A stretch of 64,000 nt of DNA, taken from NCBI RefSeq assembly GCF_004135405.1, contig NZ_CP035491.1, forward strand, positions 1,364,001 to 1,428,000. Reading direction: 5' to 3'. The translations under genes were made by a program, and so were the position numbers. Origin of the DNA: Agromyces protaetiae. Lineage in GTDB: Bacteria; Actinomycetota; Actinomycetes; Actinomycetales; Microbacteriaceae. Positions 28,558-37,548 of this stretch are shown piece after piece (position 1 is the first letter of the stretch; each line of letters opens with the position of its first letter). The notes beneath the pieces were generated by a model that saw nothing but the letters and a program-made list of their open reading frames with translations, was not told where the DNA came from and searched no databases.

Positions 28558-29433
28558 ATGACGTTCAATCCGAACGCCGACATCAGGGGCGGCAAGGCGA
28601 GCAAGCGCGGACGCAACACGGCGATCGCGGCGGGCGGCGTCGGCATCGGCGCCGTCGCGATCTTCCTCATCTCCCAGTTCCTCGGCGTCGACCTCTCGGG
28701 GATCCTCGGCGGCGGACAGCCGCAGGAGGAGTCGGGCGTCGCGCTCGAGTGCGCGACGGGCCAAGACGCCAACGAACGCGTCGAGTGCCGCATGCAAGGG
28801 GCGTCTGCATCGCTCGAGGCGTTCTGGCAGGCCGAGGCGCCGTCGATCGGCGTGCAGTACTCGCCGCCGGCGGACTTCGTTCTCTTCGACCAGCAGACGA
28901 ACACGGGCTGCGGCGCAGCGACGAGTGCGACCGGCCCGTTCTACTGCCCGCCCGACCAGACGATCTACGTCGACGTCACGTTCTTCGACGAGCTCGAGCA
29001 GCGCTTCGGCGCGCACGGCGGCCCGCTCGCCGAGATGTACGTCGTCGCCCACGAGTGGGGTCACCACATCCAGAATCTCGCGGGCGTCCTCGAGCGCACG
29101 CAAGACGGCCAGACCGGCCCCACCTCGAATGCCGTGCGCGTCGAACTCCAGGCCGACTGCTTCGCGGGCGCGTGGGTCGCCGACGCCGCGAACACGACGG
29201 ATCCGAAGGGCAACACGTTCCTGCTGCCGCCCACGCGCGAGCAGATCAACGAGGCCCTCGACGCTGCAGGCGCGGTCGGCGACGACCGCATCCAGCAGAC
29301 CATGCAGGGCCAGGTGAACCCGCACACGTTCACGCACGGCACGAGCGCGCAGCGGCAGAACTGGTTCGCGACGGGCTACCAGGGCGGCGCGGGCGCGTGC
29401 GACACGTTCAGCATCAGCGGGTCGCAGCTCTGA
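28558..29433 (+). CDS. Neutral zinc metallopeptidase, YpfJ family
   Basis: A 291-residue membrane-anchored putative metalloprotease. A cytoplasmic N-terminus carries the RGGKASKRG segment, one helix follows (AAGGVGIGAVAIFLISQFLG), and the outside domain holds the HExxH zinc site VAHEWGHHIQN with a downstream ELQADCFAGAWV Glu ligand. Four cysteines could form disulfides. TAGTTT lies 6 nt before the ATG. A CGCGCGTACGCGCG palindrome separates it from pip. The substrate is unknown for the family. Confidence 0.88.
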   Translation: MTFNPNADIRGGKASKRGRNTAIAAGGVGIGAVAIFLISQFLGVDLSGILGGGQPQEESGVALECATGQDANERVECRMQGASASLEAFWQAEAPSIGVQYSPPADFVLFDQQTNTGCGAATSATGPFYCPPDQTIYVDVTFFDELEQRFGAHGGPLAEMYVVAHEWGHHIQNLAGVLERTQDGQTGPTSNAVRVELQADCFAGAWVADAANTTDPKGNTFLLPPTREQINEALDAAGAVGDDRIQQTMQGQVNPHTFTHGTSAQRQNWFATGYQGGAGACDTFSISGSQL

Positions 29434-29489
29434 GGCATCCGCTCGTCTGAGGCAGCCGCCGCGCTCGCGCGCACGGCCCGCCCCGGGGC

Positions 29490-30191
29490 TCACACGACCG
29501 GCAGCGCCGCCGCGATCGCCTGCCCGAGCTGGGTCGGCTTCGTGAATTGCGGCCAGTGCCCGGTCGGCAGGTCGACGTAGTCGACGTGCTCGATGCGGGC
29601 GAGCTCGCCGATCCACGGCTGGCCGGCCGCGATCGCCTCGACGAGCACCTGGCTCGGGAACTCGCACGCGATGATCGTGACCGGCACCGCGTAGCGGCGC
29701 TCGTCGGCGAGCTTCAGCGGGTCGGATGCCACGGCCGCCGGGATCGGGATCGCGACGCGCTCGAACTCGGCGCGGAGCGCCGGGTCGAGGTCGACGAGGT
29801 CGGCGTCTTCGAAGACCGACCAGTCGGGCAGCGGCACCTCGTCGCCCACCACGGGAAGTTCGGCGTTGATCGGCTCGCCGTCGCCGCTCGGACCGGCGTC
29901 GACGTAGACGACCTTCGCGATGCGGTCGGGCCGCGCATCGACGACGCCGTGCGCGACGGTGCCGCCGCCCGAGTGCCCGACGAGCACGACCGGCCCCTCG
30001 CTCTCGTCGACGAGGTCGACGACCGCCCGGATCCAGTCGGCGAGCCCGATGCCCGACCGGTCGGCGTCGCGCGACTCGAGCCCGGGCAGGGTGATCGGGC
30101 GGATGTGGTGGCCGGTCTCGTCGAGCACGGGGGTCACGCGCGCCCACGATGACGCGTCGAGCCAGAAGCCTGGGATGAGGATGACGTCCAT
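29490..30191 (-). CDS. Alpha/beta hydrolase
   Basis: A 233-residue hydrolase beginning MDVILIPGFWLDASSWARV. The nucleophile is in VGHSGGGTVAHGV, there is an acidic residue in the expected late position, and the C-terminal His is probably in PTGHWPQFT. It resembles salicylate-esterase/EstC-like small hydrolases; the substrate is unknown. TAGCGT lies 6 nt before the ATG, indicating a leaderless transcript. It converges on the metallopeptidase gene and lies downstream of the EamA transporter on the same strand. Confidence 0.8.
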   Translation of the reverse strand: MDVILIPGFWLDASSWARVTPVLDETGHHIRPITLPGLESRDADRSGIGLADWIRAVVDLVDESEGPVVLVGHSGGGTVAHGVVDARPDRIAKVVYVDAGPSGDGEPINAELPVVGDEVPLPDWSVFEDADLVDLDPALRAEFERVAIPIPAAVASDPLKLADERRYAVPVTIIACEFPSQVLVEAIAAGQPWIGELARIEHVDYVDLPTGHWPQFTKPTQLGQAIAAALPVV

Positions 30192-30226
30192 GGCCCGACG
30201 CTAGCGCGGCCCTCCGACAGTGGGGT

Positions 30227-31237
30227 TCAACGGGCGGCGGATGGCTCGGGGGCGGCCCGTTCGGGGCTGTGGCGCCCCGCGCGTGGAGCGCGGGTTCCGA
30301 CGACGAGCACGACGATGCCGACGGCGAGCACCCCGAGCCCGACGGCCGACCCCGGCGAGAGGTGCTCGCCGAGGAGCAGCACTCCGAGGAGCCCCGCCGT
30401 GAGGGGTTCGGCAAGGGTGAGCGTCGAGACGGTCGCGGGCGCGAGGCCCGCAAGGCCCGCGCCGAAGAGGACGTACGCGAGGGTCGTCGTGACGAGCCCG
30501 AGCCACGCCGCCATGGCGATGCCCTCGGGCGACGCGAGCCACGAGGCATCCGTCAGCAGCAGGATCGGCAGGCTCGCGACCGCCGCGATGCCGAAGATGC
30601 CGCCGACGCTGCCCGTCGACGTCCACCCGCGATCGAGGAGCGCCTTCGCGGCGAGCGTGTACACGGCGTACGACGCGCCCGCGCCGAGCGACGCGAGGAG
30701 GCCGAGCACCGGCGAGCCCGAGGCATCCGGGCCGCCTGAGACATCCGCCGCGCCCGAAGCGCCGCCCGACGCGACCGCGAGGATCGCGACGCCCGCCGTC
30801 GCGATCGCCGTCGCGACGAGCCACCGCCCGCCGGGGTAGCGACGCGTGAGCGCCCAGTCGAGCGCGCCCGTCAAGACGGGCGCCGAGCCGAGCGCGACGA
30901 CCGTGCCGACCGCGACGCCGTTGGCCGCGGTGCCCGCGAAGAACGCGGGCTGGTAGCACACGACGCCCGCCGCGCCGAGGGCGACGACCGCCCACGTCGG
31001 AAGGCGCCGGGTGCCGCCGGAGGGGCCGCCGGGCGACGGAGCGGCGGGTGTCCCGACCGCGCCGCGCCGCCGCCCGGCGACGTGCAGGACGACGGCGACG
31101 AGCCCGAGCGCTCCGCCGCCGATGAGGATGCGCGCAGCCCCGATCGAGAGGGGGTCGGCGCTCGGACCGAGCGCCTGGGCCGTGCCCGTCGTGCCGAAGC
31201 ACACGGACGCGAGGAGCACGGCGACGACGAAGCGCAT
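30227..31237 (-). CDS. EamA/DMT family transporter
   Basis: A 336-residue ten-helix drug/metabolite transporter with two EamA repeats. It begins RFVVAVLLASVCFGTTGTAQAL; the second half contains GAGASYAVYTLAAKALL and TLTLAEPLTAGLLGVLLLGE, the family's helix 9 motif. Such proteins export amino acids, metabolites or drugs; no substrate is indicated. An AACAAT hexamer lies 6 nt before the ATG, much like the arrangement at 6127. A C-terminal basic tail of about 20 residues follows the last helix. Confidence 0.83.
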   Translation of the reverse strand: MRFVVAVLLASVCFGTTGTAQALGPSADPLSIGAARILIGGGALGLVAVVLHVAGRRRGAVGTPAAPSPGGPSGGTRRLPTWAVVALGAAGVVCYQPAFFAGTAANGVAVGTVVALGSAPVLTGALDWALTRRYPGGRWLVATAIATAGVAILAVASGGASGAADVSGGPDASGSPVLGLLASLGAGASYAVYTLAAKALLDRGWTSTGSVGGIFGIAAVASLPILLLTDASWLASPEGIAMAAWLGLVTTTLAYVLFGAGLAGLAPATVSTLTLAEPLTAGLLGVLLLGEHLSPGSAVGLGVLAVGIVVLVVGTRAPRAGRHSPERAAPEPSAAR

Positions 31238-31359
31238 GGGTGGATTGTTCCACAATCCGCGAGTCGCCGCACTGGGCGGCGGGTTCCCGAGGCGCGGAGC
31301 ACGCAACCCGCCCACCTCGCGGGAGCTGCCGGGCCGGCGTGAGGGCATCCGAGCGCGGT

Positions 31360-31450
31360 GACGGTGCCGAAGTGCCGCGGAGGTCGAAGCTTCTGCGTGG
31401 ATCGGGGGTGTGGGCTGGAGGACTTGCAGTCGACGGTGCCGAAGTGCCGC
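31360..31450. repeat. Pair of 19-bp direct repeats
   Basis: GACGGTGCCGAAGTGCCGC occurs at 31360-31378 and again at 31432-31450, 72 nt apart. It lies in the 274-nt intergenic stretch downstream of the MFS gene and upstream of the EamA gene. No open frame is convincing here and no terminator is obvious. The repeats could be remnants of a longer array or protein-binding sites; I cannot tell which. Confidence 0.5.
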
Positions 31451-31511
31451 TGTTCGCGCCCGTGGAGTGGTCCTTCGGAGCGGAACGAGATCGCGCTGGG
31501 ACGCGACCCGG

Positions 31512-33050
31512 TCAGGCCTCCGCGACCGCGCTCGCGAGCGCGAGCTCGTCGGCCTCCTCGAGCGCGGTTTCGTCGGCGCGCTCGGTGGGTTCGGCGGCAT
31601 CGGCGCCCGCGGAAGTCGCACCCGCCCGGCGCCTGCTCGGCAGCAGCGCGACGACGCTCGCGAGCAGGGCGAGCCCCGCGAGCACGAGGAACCCGGTCTG
31701 GTAGGCGACCTCGGTGGGCAGCCCCGCGGCATCCGCCGACCCCGTGACGATCGCGGTCATGAGCGCCGTGCCGAGCGCGCTGCCGATCGTGCGGATGTTG
31801 GCGTTCGCGCCCGTCGCGACGCCCGTCTGCGACGCGGGCACGTTCTGCACGACGATCGAGGTGGTCGCCGCGATCGCGAGGCCGAGGCCGATGCCGAACA
31901 CGCCCGCGGCGGCCGCGAGCTCCCACGCCGCGCCGTGCTCGAGCGCGAGGCTCGCGGTCGAGATCGCGATGAGCGCGGCCGCGACGGCGAGCTGTACGCG
32001 GAGCCCGACGACGCGGTTGATCGCGCCGACGAGGAAGCCGACGCCCGACATCGTCACGAGCATCGGCAGCATGAGCAGGCCCGACTCGGCCACGCTCGCG
32101 CCGAGGCCGTACCCCGTCGAAGTCGGCGTCTGTACGAACCGTGCGAAGTAGGCGAAGACGCCGAACATGGCCGCGCCGATGAGGAGGGAGGCGAGGTTGG
32201 CGTTCCACACGCCGGGCAGGCTCATGACCCGGAGGTCGATGAGCGGTTCGCGCGAGCGCAGTTCGACGGCGAGCCAGCCGACGAACAGCACCGCGGCGAG
32301 GCCGAGCAGCCCGAGCACGAACGGCGAACCCCACCCGAGCTGCGAGCCCGTGCTGAGCGGGGTCAGGAGCGCGACGAGCCAGCCCGAGAGGAGCAGGGCC
32401 GACAGGGCGTTGACCCGACCGGTCGCGCGCGACTCGAGGGTGCGGTCGCGGACGAGCAGCGCCCCGGCGACGAGGACTCCCGCGAGCGGGATGAGGAACA
32501 GTCCGCGCCAGCCGACGAGCTCCGAGAGGGGGCCTGCGAGCACCGTGCCGACACCGGCGCCGATGCCCATGATCGCCGAGAGCGCGCCGATGCGGCCCGC
32601 GACCCGCTCGCGCGGGAACAGGTCGCGCACGAGTCCGAAGCCGAGGGGGAACACGGCGCCGCCGAGGCCCTGCAGCACGCGGCCCACCACGAGCACGGTC
32701 AGGTCTTGCGCGAGCGCGGCGACGATGCTGCCGAGGCCGATCGCGACGAGCGAGACGAGCACCGTGCGGCGTTTGCCGACGAGGTCGCCGACCTTGCCGA
32801 GGAGCGGCGTCGCGACGGCTGCGGTGATGAGCCACGCGGTGAGGGCCCACGTGATGCCGGCCGCGTCGGTGCGGAGTTCGGTCTGCATGACGGGGAGGAC
32901 GGGGATGAGGAGGTTCTGGAGGAGGGCGAACGAGAGGAACGCGAGCGCGATGCCCGCGAAGGCGACGCCTGGGCGTCGGGGCGGGAAGAAGGATGCCTCG
33001 GGCGCGCGCCGCGGCGCGGCGACGGTGCGAGGGGCGGTGGAGGTGGTCAT
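31512..33050 (-). CDS. MFS drug efflux transporter (DHA2/EmrB-QacA type)
   Basis: A 512-residue transporter with 14 predicted helices. Loop 2-3 motif GKVGDLVGKRRTVLVS, motif B-like VVGRVLQGLGGAVFPLGFGLVRD and motif C-like GAGVGTVLAGPLSELVGWR are clear. The C-terminal 40 residues are Ala/Glu-rich and soluble. It is divergent from a TetR gene. Its promoter on this strand reads TTGCAA, 17 nt, TACAGT (plus-strand 33151-33179), and the spacer exactly contains a GGAGG-N3-CCTCC palindrome, so it is the evident target of that repressor. It probably exports a toxic compound. Confidence 0.87.
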   Translation of the reverse strand: MTTSTAPRTVAAPRRAPEASFFPPRRPGVAFAGIALAFLSFALLQNLLIPVLPVMQTELRTDAAGITWALTAWLITAAVATPLLGKVGDLVGKRRTVLVSLVAIGLGSIVAALAQDLTVLVVGRVLQGLGGAVFPLGFGLVRDLFPRERVAGRIGALSAIMGIGAGVGTVLAGPLSELVGWRGLFLIPLAGVLVAGALLVRDRTLESRATGRVNALSALLLSGWLVALLTPLSTGSQLGWGSPFVLGLLGLAAVLFVGWLAVELRSREPLIDLRVMSLPGVWNANLASLLIGAAMFGVFAYFARFVQTPTSTGYGLGASVAESGLLMLPMLVTMSGVGFLVGAINRVVGLRVQLAVAAALIAISTASLALEHGAAWELAAAAGVFGIGLGLAIAATTSIVVQNVPASQTGVATGANANIRTIGSALGTALMTAIVTGSADAAGLPTEVAYQTGFLVLAGLALLASVVALLPSRRRAGATSAGADAAEPTERADETALEEADELALASAVAEA

Positions 33051-33096
33051 GGGAACGATCGGTCCCTTTCACAGGCGAAACGGCGGATGGCCGTCG

Positions 33097-33179
33097 TATA
33101 CTGGAGGGAGACTCCGATAGGAGGATGCCTCCGGTTACGGCGCTCAAGCGACTGTACCGGAGGGTGCCTCCGTTTGCAA
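33097..33179. promoter_or_regulatory. Divergent promoters with three GGAGG-N3-CCTCC operators
   Basis: Operators: 33103-33115 (one mismatch in the right arm), 33120-33132 and 33159-33171 (both perfect). A minus-strand promoter TTGCAA (33174-33179) / 17 nt / TACAGT (33151-33156) serves the MFS gene, with the third operator filling its spacer. On the plus strand TATACT (33097-33102) abuts the first operator and probably serves tetR. The layout fits repression of both genes by the adjacent TetR. Confidence 0.78.
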
Positions 33180-33199
33180 GCGAAAGGGCGGAATCCGTC

Positions 33200-33769
33200 G
33201 TGTCCGACGTCGTCATCCCCGAGTGGACGGGCGTGCGCAGACCCGCCCGCGCCGACGCGCGACGGAACTTCGACGCCCTCCTCGAGGCCGCTCGCGATGT
33301 CTTCGCCGAGCGCGGGTTCGACGCCTCCCTCGAAGAGATCGCCCGACGCGCGGGCGTCGGCATCGGCACGCTCTACCGCAACTTCCCCACCCGCGACCAG
33401 CTTCTCGAAGCCGTCTACGTCAACGAGATCGAGGCGCTCGTGCGGGTCGCGCGCGAGGCATCCGACCTCGAACCGTGGGAGTCGTTCACGACCTGGCTCG
33501 ACCGCTTCGTCGCCTACGTCGGCACCAAGAAGGCCCTCATCGACGGGCTCAACCGCGAATCGGGCGTGCTCGACGCGTGCCGCGTCGTCATGTACGAGGC
33601 CGGGCGTCCGCTCCTCGAACGCGCGCAGACCGCGGGCGCCGTGCGCACCGACGTCGGCATCGAGGACGTCGTGCGCATGGTCGCGGGCGTCGCCGGAGTC
33701 GCATACCCCGAGCCCGACCAGCGCGATCGCGTCGTCGGCATCGCGGTCGACGGGCTGCGCGCGCGCTGA
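33200..33769 (+). CDS. TetR family transcriptional regulator
   Basis: A 189-residue regulator: ADARRNFDALLEAARDVFAERGFDASLEEIARRAGVGIGTLYRNFPTR is spread over the N-terminal domain, with recognition helix VGIGTLYRNF. The start is taken as GTG 33200, which has AAGGGCGGA upstream; an ATG at 33125 would lie inside an operator and add 25 unlikely residues. It is divergent from the DHA2 efflux pump and presumably represses it and itself through three GGAGG-N3-CCTCC-type sites. The P-ATPase gene starts only 31 nt downstream. Confidence 0.87.
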   Translation: MSDVVIPEWTGVRRPARADARRNFDALLEAARDVFAERGFDASLEEIARRAGVGIGTLYRNFPTRDQLLEAVYVNEIEALVRVAREASDLEPWESFTTWLDRFVAYVGTKKALIDGLNRESGVLDACRVVMYEAGRPLLERAQTAGAVRTDVGIEDVVRMVAGVAGVAYPEPDQRDRVVGIAVDGLRAR

Positions 33770-33800
33770 CCCATCTGCCACACTCGTCCCGAGGGGGAGC

Positions 33801-36335
33801 GTGGACGAAGTCGAGACCGATCTGCGCGGCCTGACGTCGGCCGAGGTCGCCGAGCGCGTCGCGCGCGGCGAGGCCAACGTGTCGACGGATGCCTCGAGCC
33901 GCAGCCTGTGGTCGATCCTCCGGGCGAACGTCTTCACCCTCTTCAACGGCATCGTCATCACGGGCTTCCTCCTGCTGTTCGCGCTCGGCCGCTGGCAGGA
34001 CGCCCTGTTCGGCCTCGCGGCCATCTCGAACGCGATCATCGGCGTCGTGCAGGAGTACCGCGCGAAACGCGCCCTCGACAAGCTCGCCCTCATGTACGCG
34101 CCGAAGGCGCGCGTCGTGCGCGACGGGGTCGAGACCGAGATCGCCGTGTCCGAGGTGGTGCTCGACGACCTCCTCATCGTGCGGAGCGGCGACCAGGTCG
34201 TCGCCGACGCCCAGGTGCTCGAAGCGACGCGGCTCGAAGCCGACGAGTCCCTCCTCACGGGCGAGTCAGACCCCGTCGACAAAGACCCGGGCGACCGCCT
34301 CCTGTCGGGGTCGCTCGTCGTCGGCGGCGAGGGCGAGGCGCGCGTGGTCGCCGTCGGAGACGAGGCGTTCGCCGCGAAGCTCACGGCCGAGGCGAAGCGG
34401 TTCTCGCTCGTGTCGAGCGAACTGCGCTCGTCGATCAACCGGATCCTGAGATGGATCACCTGGGCGATCTTCCCCATCATGCTCATCGTCATCAACGCCA
34501 ATATCCAGGCGTACGGCGGCTGGCGGGCCGCGATCGCGTCGGGCGAGTGGCGCGAAGCCGCCGTGTCGTCGGTCGCCGCCGTCATCGCGATGATCCCGCT
34601 CGGGCTCGTACTCATGACGAGCATCGCGTTCGCGATCGGAGCCGTGAAGCTCGGCGCCCACCATGTGCTCATCCAAGAACTCGCCGCGGTCGAGGGACTC
34701 GCTCGGGTCGACGTCATCTGCCTCGACAAGACGGGCACGCTCACGACGGGCGAGATCCGCTTCGACGGCGCGCACGAGCTGACGGATGCCCCGCCAGCGG
34801 GCGTGCGGCAGGCGCTCGCCTGGTACGGGGCCGATCCGTCGGCCAATGCGACGGCGAAGTGCCTTGCCGAGGAGTACCCCGACGCCGCGCCCGAACCCGT
34901 CGCCCGCATCGAGTTCTCGTCGGTGCGCAAGTGGAGCGCGATCGCGTTCGATGGCGCGGGCGGCGGAGCGGGCGGCGACGGCGCGCCGGTCGGCACGTGG
35001 GTGCTCGGCGCCCCCGAGTTCGTACTCGCCGGGCGGCCGCACCTCTCGGACGACCCGCAGCAGGAGGCATCCGAAGCCCGCGCGCTCGCGCGCGCCGCGG
35101 AACTGGCCGCGACCGGCCGGCGCACCCTCCTCCTCGCCCACTCGAAGGCCGTGCTCGACGCCGGCGCCGCAGACGACGCCGTGCTGCCCGCCGACCTCGA
35201 GCCCGTCGTGCTGCTCACCTTCCGCGAGGCCGTTCGCGACGACGCCGCCGACACGCTCCGCTACTTCGCGCACGAGGGCGTGCAGGTGCGCGTCATCTCG
35301 GGCGACAACCCCCTCACTGTCGCCGCCGTGGCCCGCGAGGTCGGGCTCGACGCGGGCGAGGGCTTCGACGCGCGCGACCTGCCGATCGACCTGAACGAGC
35401 TCGCCCAGGTGCTCGAGGAGCACCACGTGTTCGGGCGCGTGACGCCCACGCAGAAGCGCGAGATGGTGCAGGCGCTCAAGCTCTCGGGGCACACGGTCGC
35501 GATGACGGGCGACGGCGTCAACGACGCGCTCGCGATCAAAGACGCAGACCTCGGCATCGCCATGGAGTCGGGTGCGACGGCGACGAAGGCGGTCGCGCGC
35601 ATCGTGCTCCTCGACGGCAGGTTCTCGCACCTGCCGGGCGTCGTCGCCGAGGGCCGTCGCATCATCGCGAACATCGAGCGGGTCTCGATGCTGTTCCTGT
35701 CGAAGACGTCGTACGCGATCTCGCTCGCGCTCCTGTTCGGCGTGCTGCTGTGGGAGTTCCCGCTCCTGCCGCGGCAACTGTCGGTGACCGACGGCCTCAC
35801 GATCGGCATCCCCGCGTTCCTCCTCGCCCTGCTGCCGAACTCGCGGCGATACGTGCCGGGATTCCTCAGGCGGTCGCTGTCGTTCGCGATCCCGACGGGC
35901 ATCGTCGTCGCGATCGCGCTCGCCTACGTGTCGGGGCACGCGCGCTTCCTCGGCGAGCAAGACCAAGCGGTGCGAACGGCGAGCATGGTCACGCTCGGCC
36001 TGCTCGGGCTCTGGATCCTCGTCGTGCTCTCGCGTCCCTTCACGTGGATCAAGGCCGGCGTCGTCGTCGCGATGTACATCGGGCTCGCGCTCTCGCTCAC
36101 CATCCCGATCGTCGTCGAGTTCCTCGAACTCGCGATGCCCGGCCAAGACACCCTCATCGACATCGCGATCGCCGTCGTCGCAGGCTGCATCCTGATCGAA
36201 GGGATCGGGTTCTGGCACCGGCGACGTTTCGGAAGTGCGACCTCGCTGACTGCGGCGGAGCAGCGACGGCTCGAAGGGCGCGAGCAGCACGAGGTTCCCG
36301 GGCACGACGGCCGGAGGACCCGGCCGACGTCGTAG
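33801..36335 (+). CDS. Cation-transporting P-type ATPase (CtpE-like)
   Basis: An 844-residue P-type ATPase. The A-domain loop is LLTGESDP, the phosphorylated Asp is D309 in CLDKTGTLT, the hinge is MTGDGVNDALAIKDADLGIAM, and ten helices are expected. The membrane motif before the DKTGT site reads MIPLGLVLMTS, without the CPC of heavy-metal pumps. Overall it resembles mycobacterial CtpE, which has been linked to calcium uptake, so Ca2+ or another light cation is likely. The GTG start has GAGGGGGAG upstream. It is probably on the tetR transcript, 31 nt behind it. Confidence 0.87.
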   Translation: MDEVETDLRGLTSAEVAERVARGEANVSTDASSRSLWSILRANVFTLFNGIVITGFLLLFALGRWQDALFGLAAISNAIIGVVQEYRAKRALDKLALMYAPKARVVRDGVETEIAVSEVVLDDLLIVRSGDQVVADAQVLEATRLEADESLLTGESDPVDKDPGDRLLSGSLVVGGEGEARVVAVGDEAFAAKLTAEAKRFSLVSSELRSSINRILRWITWAIFPIMLIVINANIQAYGGWRAAIASGEWREAAVSSVAAVIAMIPLGLVLMTSIAFAIGAVKLGAHHVLIQELAAVEGLARVDVICLDKTGTLTTGEIRFDGAHELTDAPPAGVRQALAWYGADPSANATAKCLAEEYPDAAPEPVARIEFSSVRKWSAIAFDGAGGGAGGDGAPVGTWVLGAPEFVLAGRPHLSDDPQQEASEARALARAAELAATGRRTLLLAHSKAVLDAGAADDAVLPADLEPVVLLTFREAVRDDAADTLRYFAHEGVQVRVISGDNPLTVAAVAREVGLDAGEGFDARDLPIDLNELAQVLEEHHVFGRVTPTQKREMVQALKLSGHTVAMTGDGVNDALAIKDADLGIAMESGATATKAVARIVLLDGRFSHLPGVVAEGRRIIANIERVSMLFLSKTSYAISLALLFGVLLWEFPLLPRQLSVTDGLTIGIPAFLLALLPNSRRYVPGFLRRSLSFAIPTGIVVAIALAYVSGHARFLGEQDQAVRTASMVTLGLLGLWILVVLSRPFTWIKAGVVVAMYIGLALSLTIPIVVEFLELAMPGQDTLIDIAIAVVAGCILIEGIGFWHRRRFGSATSLTAAEQRRLEGREQHEVPGHDGRRTRPTS

Positions 36336-36415
36336 CTTCCCGCGGCGCGCGGGCGCGGCATCCGGCATACTTTCTAACTCGGGGACTGGAACCGGGGGCG
36401 TGAGCGAGGAGGAGC

Positions 36416-37459
36416 ATGCGCGCGGTGCGCTACGCCGGGTTCGGCGCCGAGCCTGAGATCGTCGAGGTCGATCGTCCCGTCTGCCCGCCGCGCGGCGCGA
36501 TCGTGCGCGTGCGCGCGACCGGGCTGTGCCGCAGCGACTGGCACGCCTGGATGGGCCACGACGACACCGTCTCGCTGCCGCACGTGCCGGGGCACGAATT
36601 CGCGGGCGAGATCGTCGAGCTCGGCTCCGAGGTGTCCGAGACATCCGGCTGGCAGCCCGGCGACCGCGTGACCGCGCCCTTCATCTGCGCGTGCGGGCGG
36701 TGCGCCGAGTGCCGCTCGGGCAACGAGCAGGTGTGCGACGCGCAAGAGCAACCGGGCTTCACCTACTGGGGCTCGTTCGCCGAAGAGGTCGTCGTGCACG
36801 AGGCCGAGCTCAACCTCATCCGCCTGCCCGACGCGCTCGGCTTCGTCGAGGCGGCGTCGCTCGGCTGCCGCTTCGCGACCGCCTACCGCGCGGTCGTCAC
36901 GCGCGGCCGCCTCCAGCCCGGCGAACGCATCGCCGTGCACGGCTGCGGCGGCGTCGGCCTTTCGGCGATCATGATCGCCGTCGCGGCGGGCGTCGAGACG
37001 TACGGCGTGGATGTCTCGGACGCCGCCCTTGCGGCCGTCGAGAAGCTCGGCGCGATCCCCGTCAAGGGCGGCGAGGGCGCGGCCGAGCGCGTGCGCGAGA
37101 TCAGCGAGGGCGGGGTGGATGTCTCGGTCGACGCGTTCGGCAGCCTCGAGACCTCGCTCGCCTCGGTCCGGAGCCTGCGCAAGCGCGGGAGGCACGTGCA
37201 GATCGGTCTCATGACGGGCGACGCCGCGCTCGCGGCCATGCCCATGGACGCCGTCATCGCGGGCGAGCTCGAACTCCTCGGCAGCCACGGCATGGCCGCG
37301 CACGAGTACCCCGACATGCTCGGCGCCGTCGCGTCGGGCGCGTTCCGGCCGATCGAGCTCGTGGGGCGCACGATCCGGCTCGACGACGTGCCTGCGGCGC
37401 TCGCGGCGATGGGCGCGGGCGGCGGCGGGTCGGGCATGACGGTCGTCGAGCTCCTCTAG
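36416..37459 (+). CDS. Zinc-dependent alcohol dehydrogenase
   Basis: A 347-residue medium-chain dehydrogenase. The catalytic zinc ligands are Cys in GLCRSDWH and His in PGHEF; the structural zinc loop CACGRCAECRSGNEQVC (about 90-107) is complete. The nucleotide-binding motif is VHGCGGVGLSAIM. GAGGAGG lies upstream of the ATG. It resembles threonine/alcohol dehydrogenase-like enzymes that oxidise primary alcohols; the substrate is unspecified. TAACTC-like and CATACT hexamers upstream suggest its own promoter. Confidence 0.87.
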   Translation: MRAVRYAGFGAEPEIVEVDRPVCPPRGAIVRVRATGLCRSDWHAWMGHDDTVSLPHVPGHEFAGEIVELGSEVSETSGWQPGDRVTAPFICACGRCAECRSGNEQVCDAQEQPGFTYWGSFAEEVVVHEAELNLIRLPDALGFVEAASLGCRFATAYRAVVTRGRLQPGERIAVHGCGGVGLSAIMIAVAAGVETYGVDVSDAALAAVEKLGAIPVKGGEGAAERVREISEGGVDVSVDAFGSLETSLASVRSLRKRGRHVQIGLMTGDAALAAMPMDAVIAGELELLGSHGMAAHEYPDMLGAVASGAFRPIELVGRTIRLDDVPAALAAMGAGGGGSGMTVVELL

Positions 37460-37548
37460 CGTCCGGCGAGAGGCATCCGCACTCGAGCATCTGTCGCGAG
37501 ACATCCGCCGCGAACTCACAGCCTTCCGGCATACGTCGCCGGATACCC

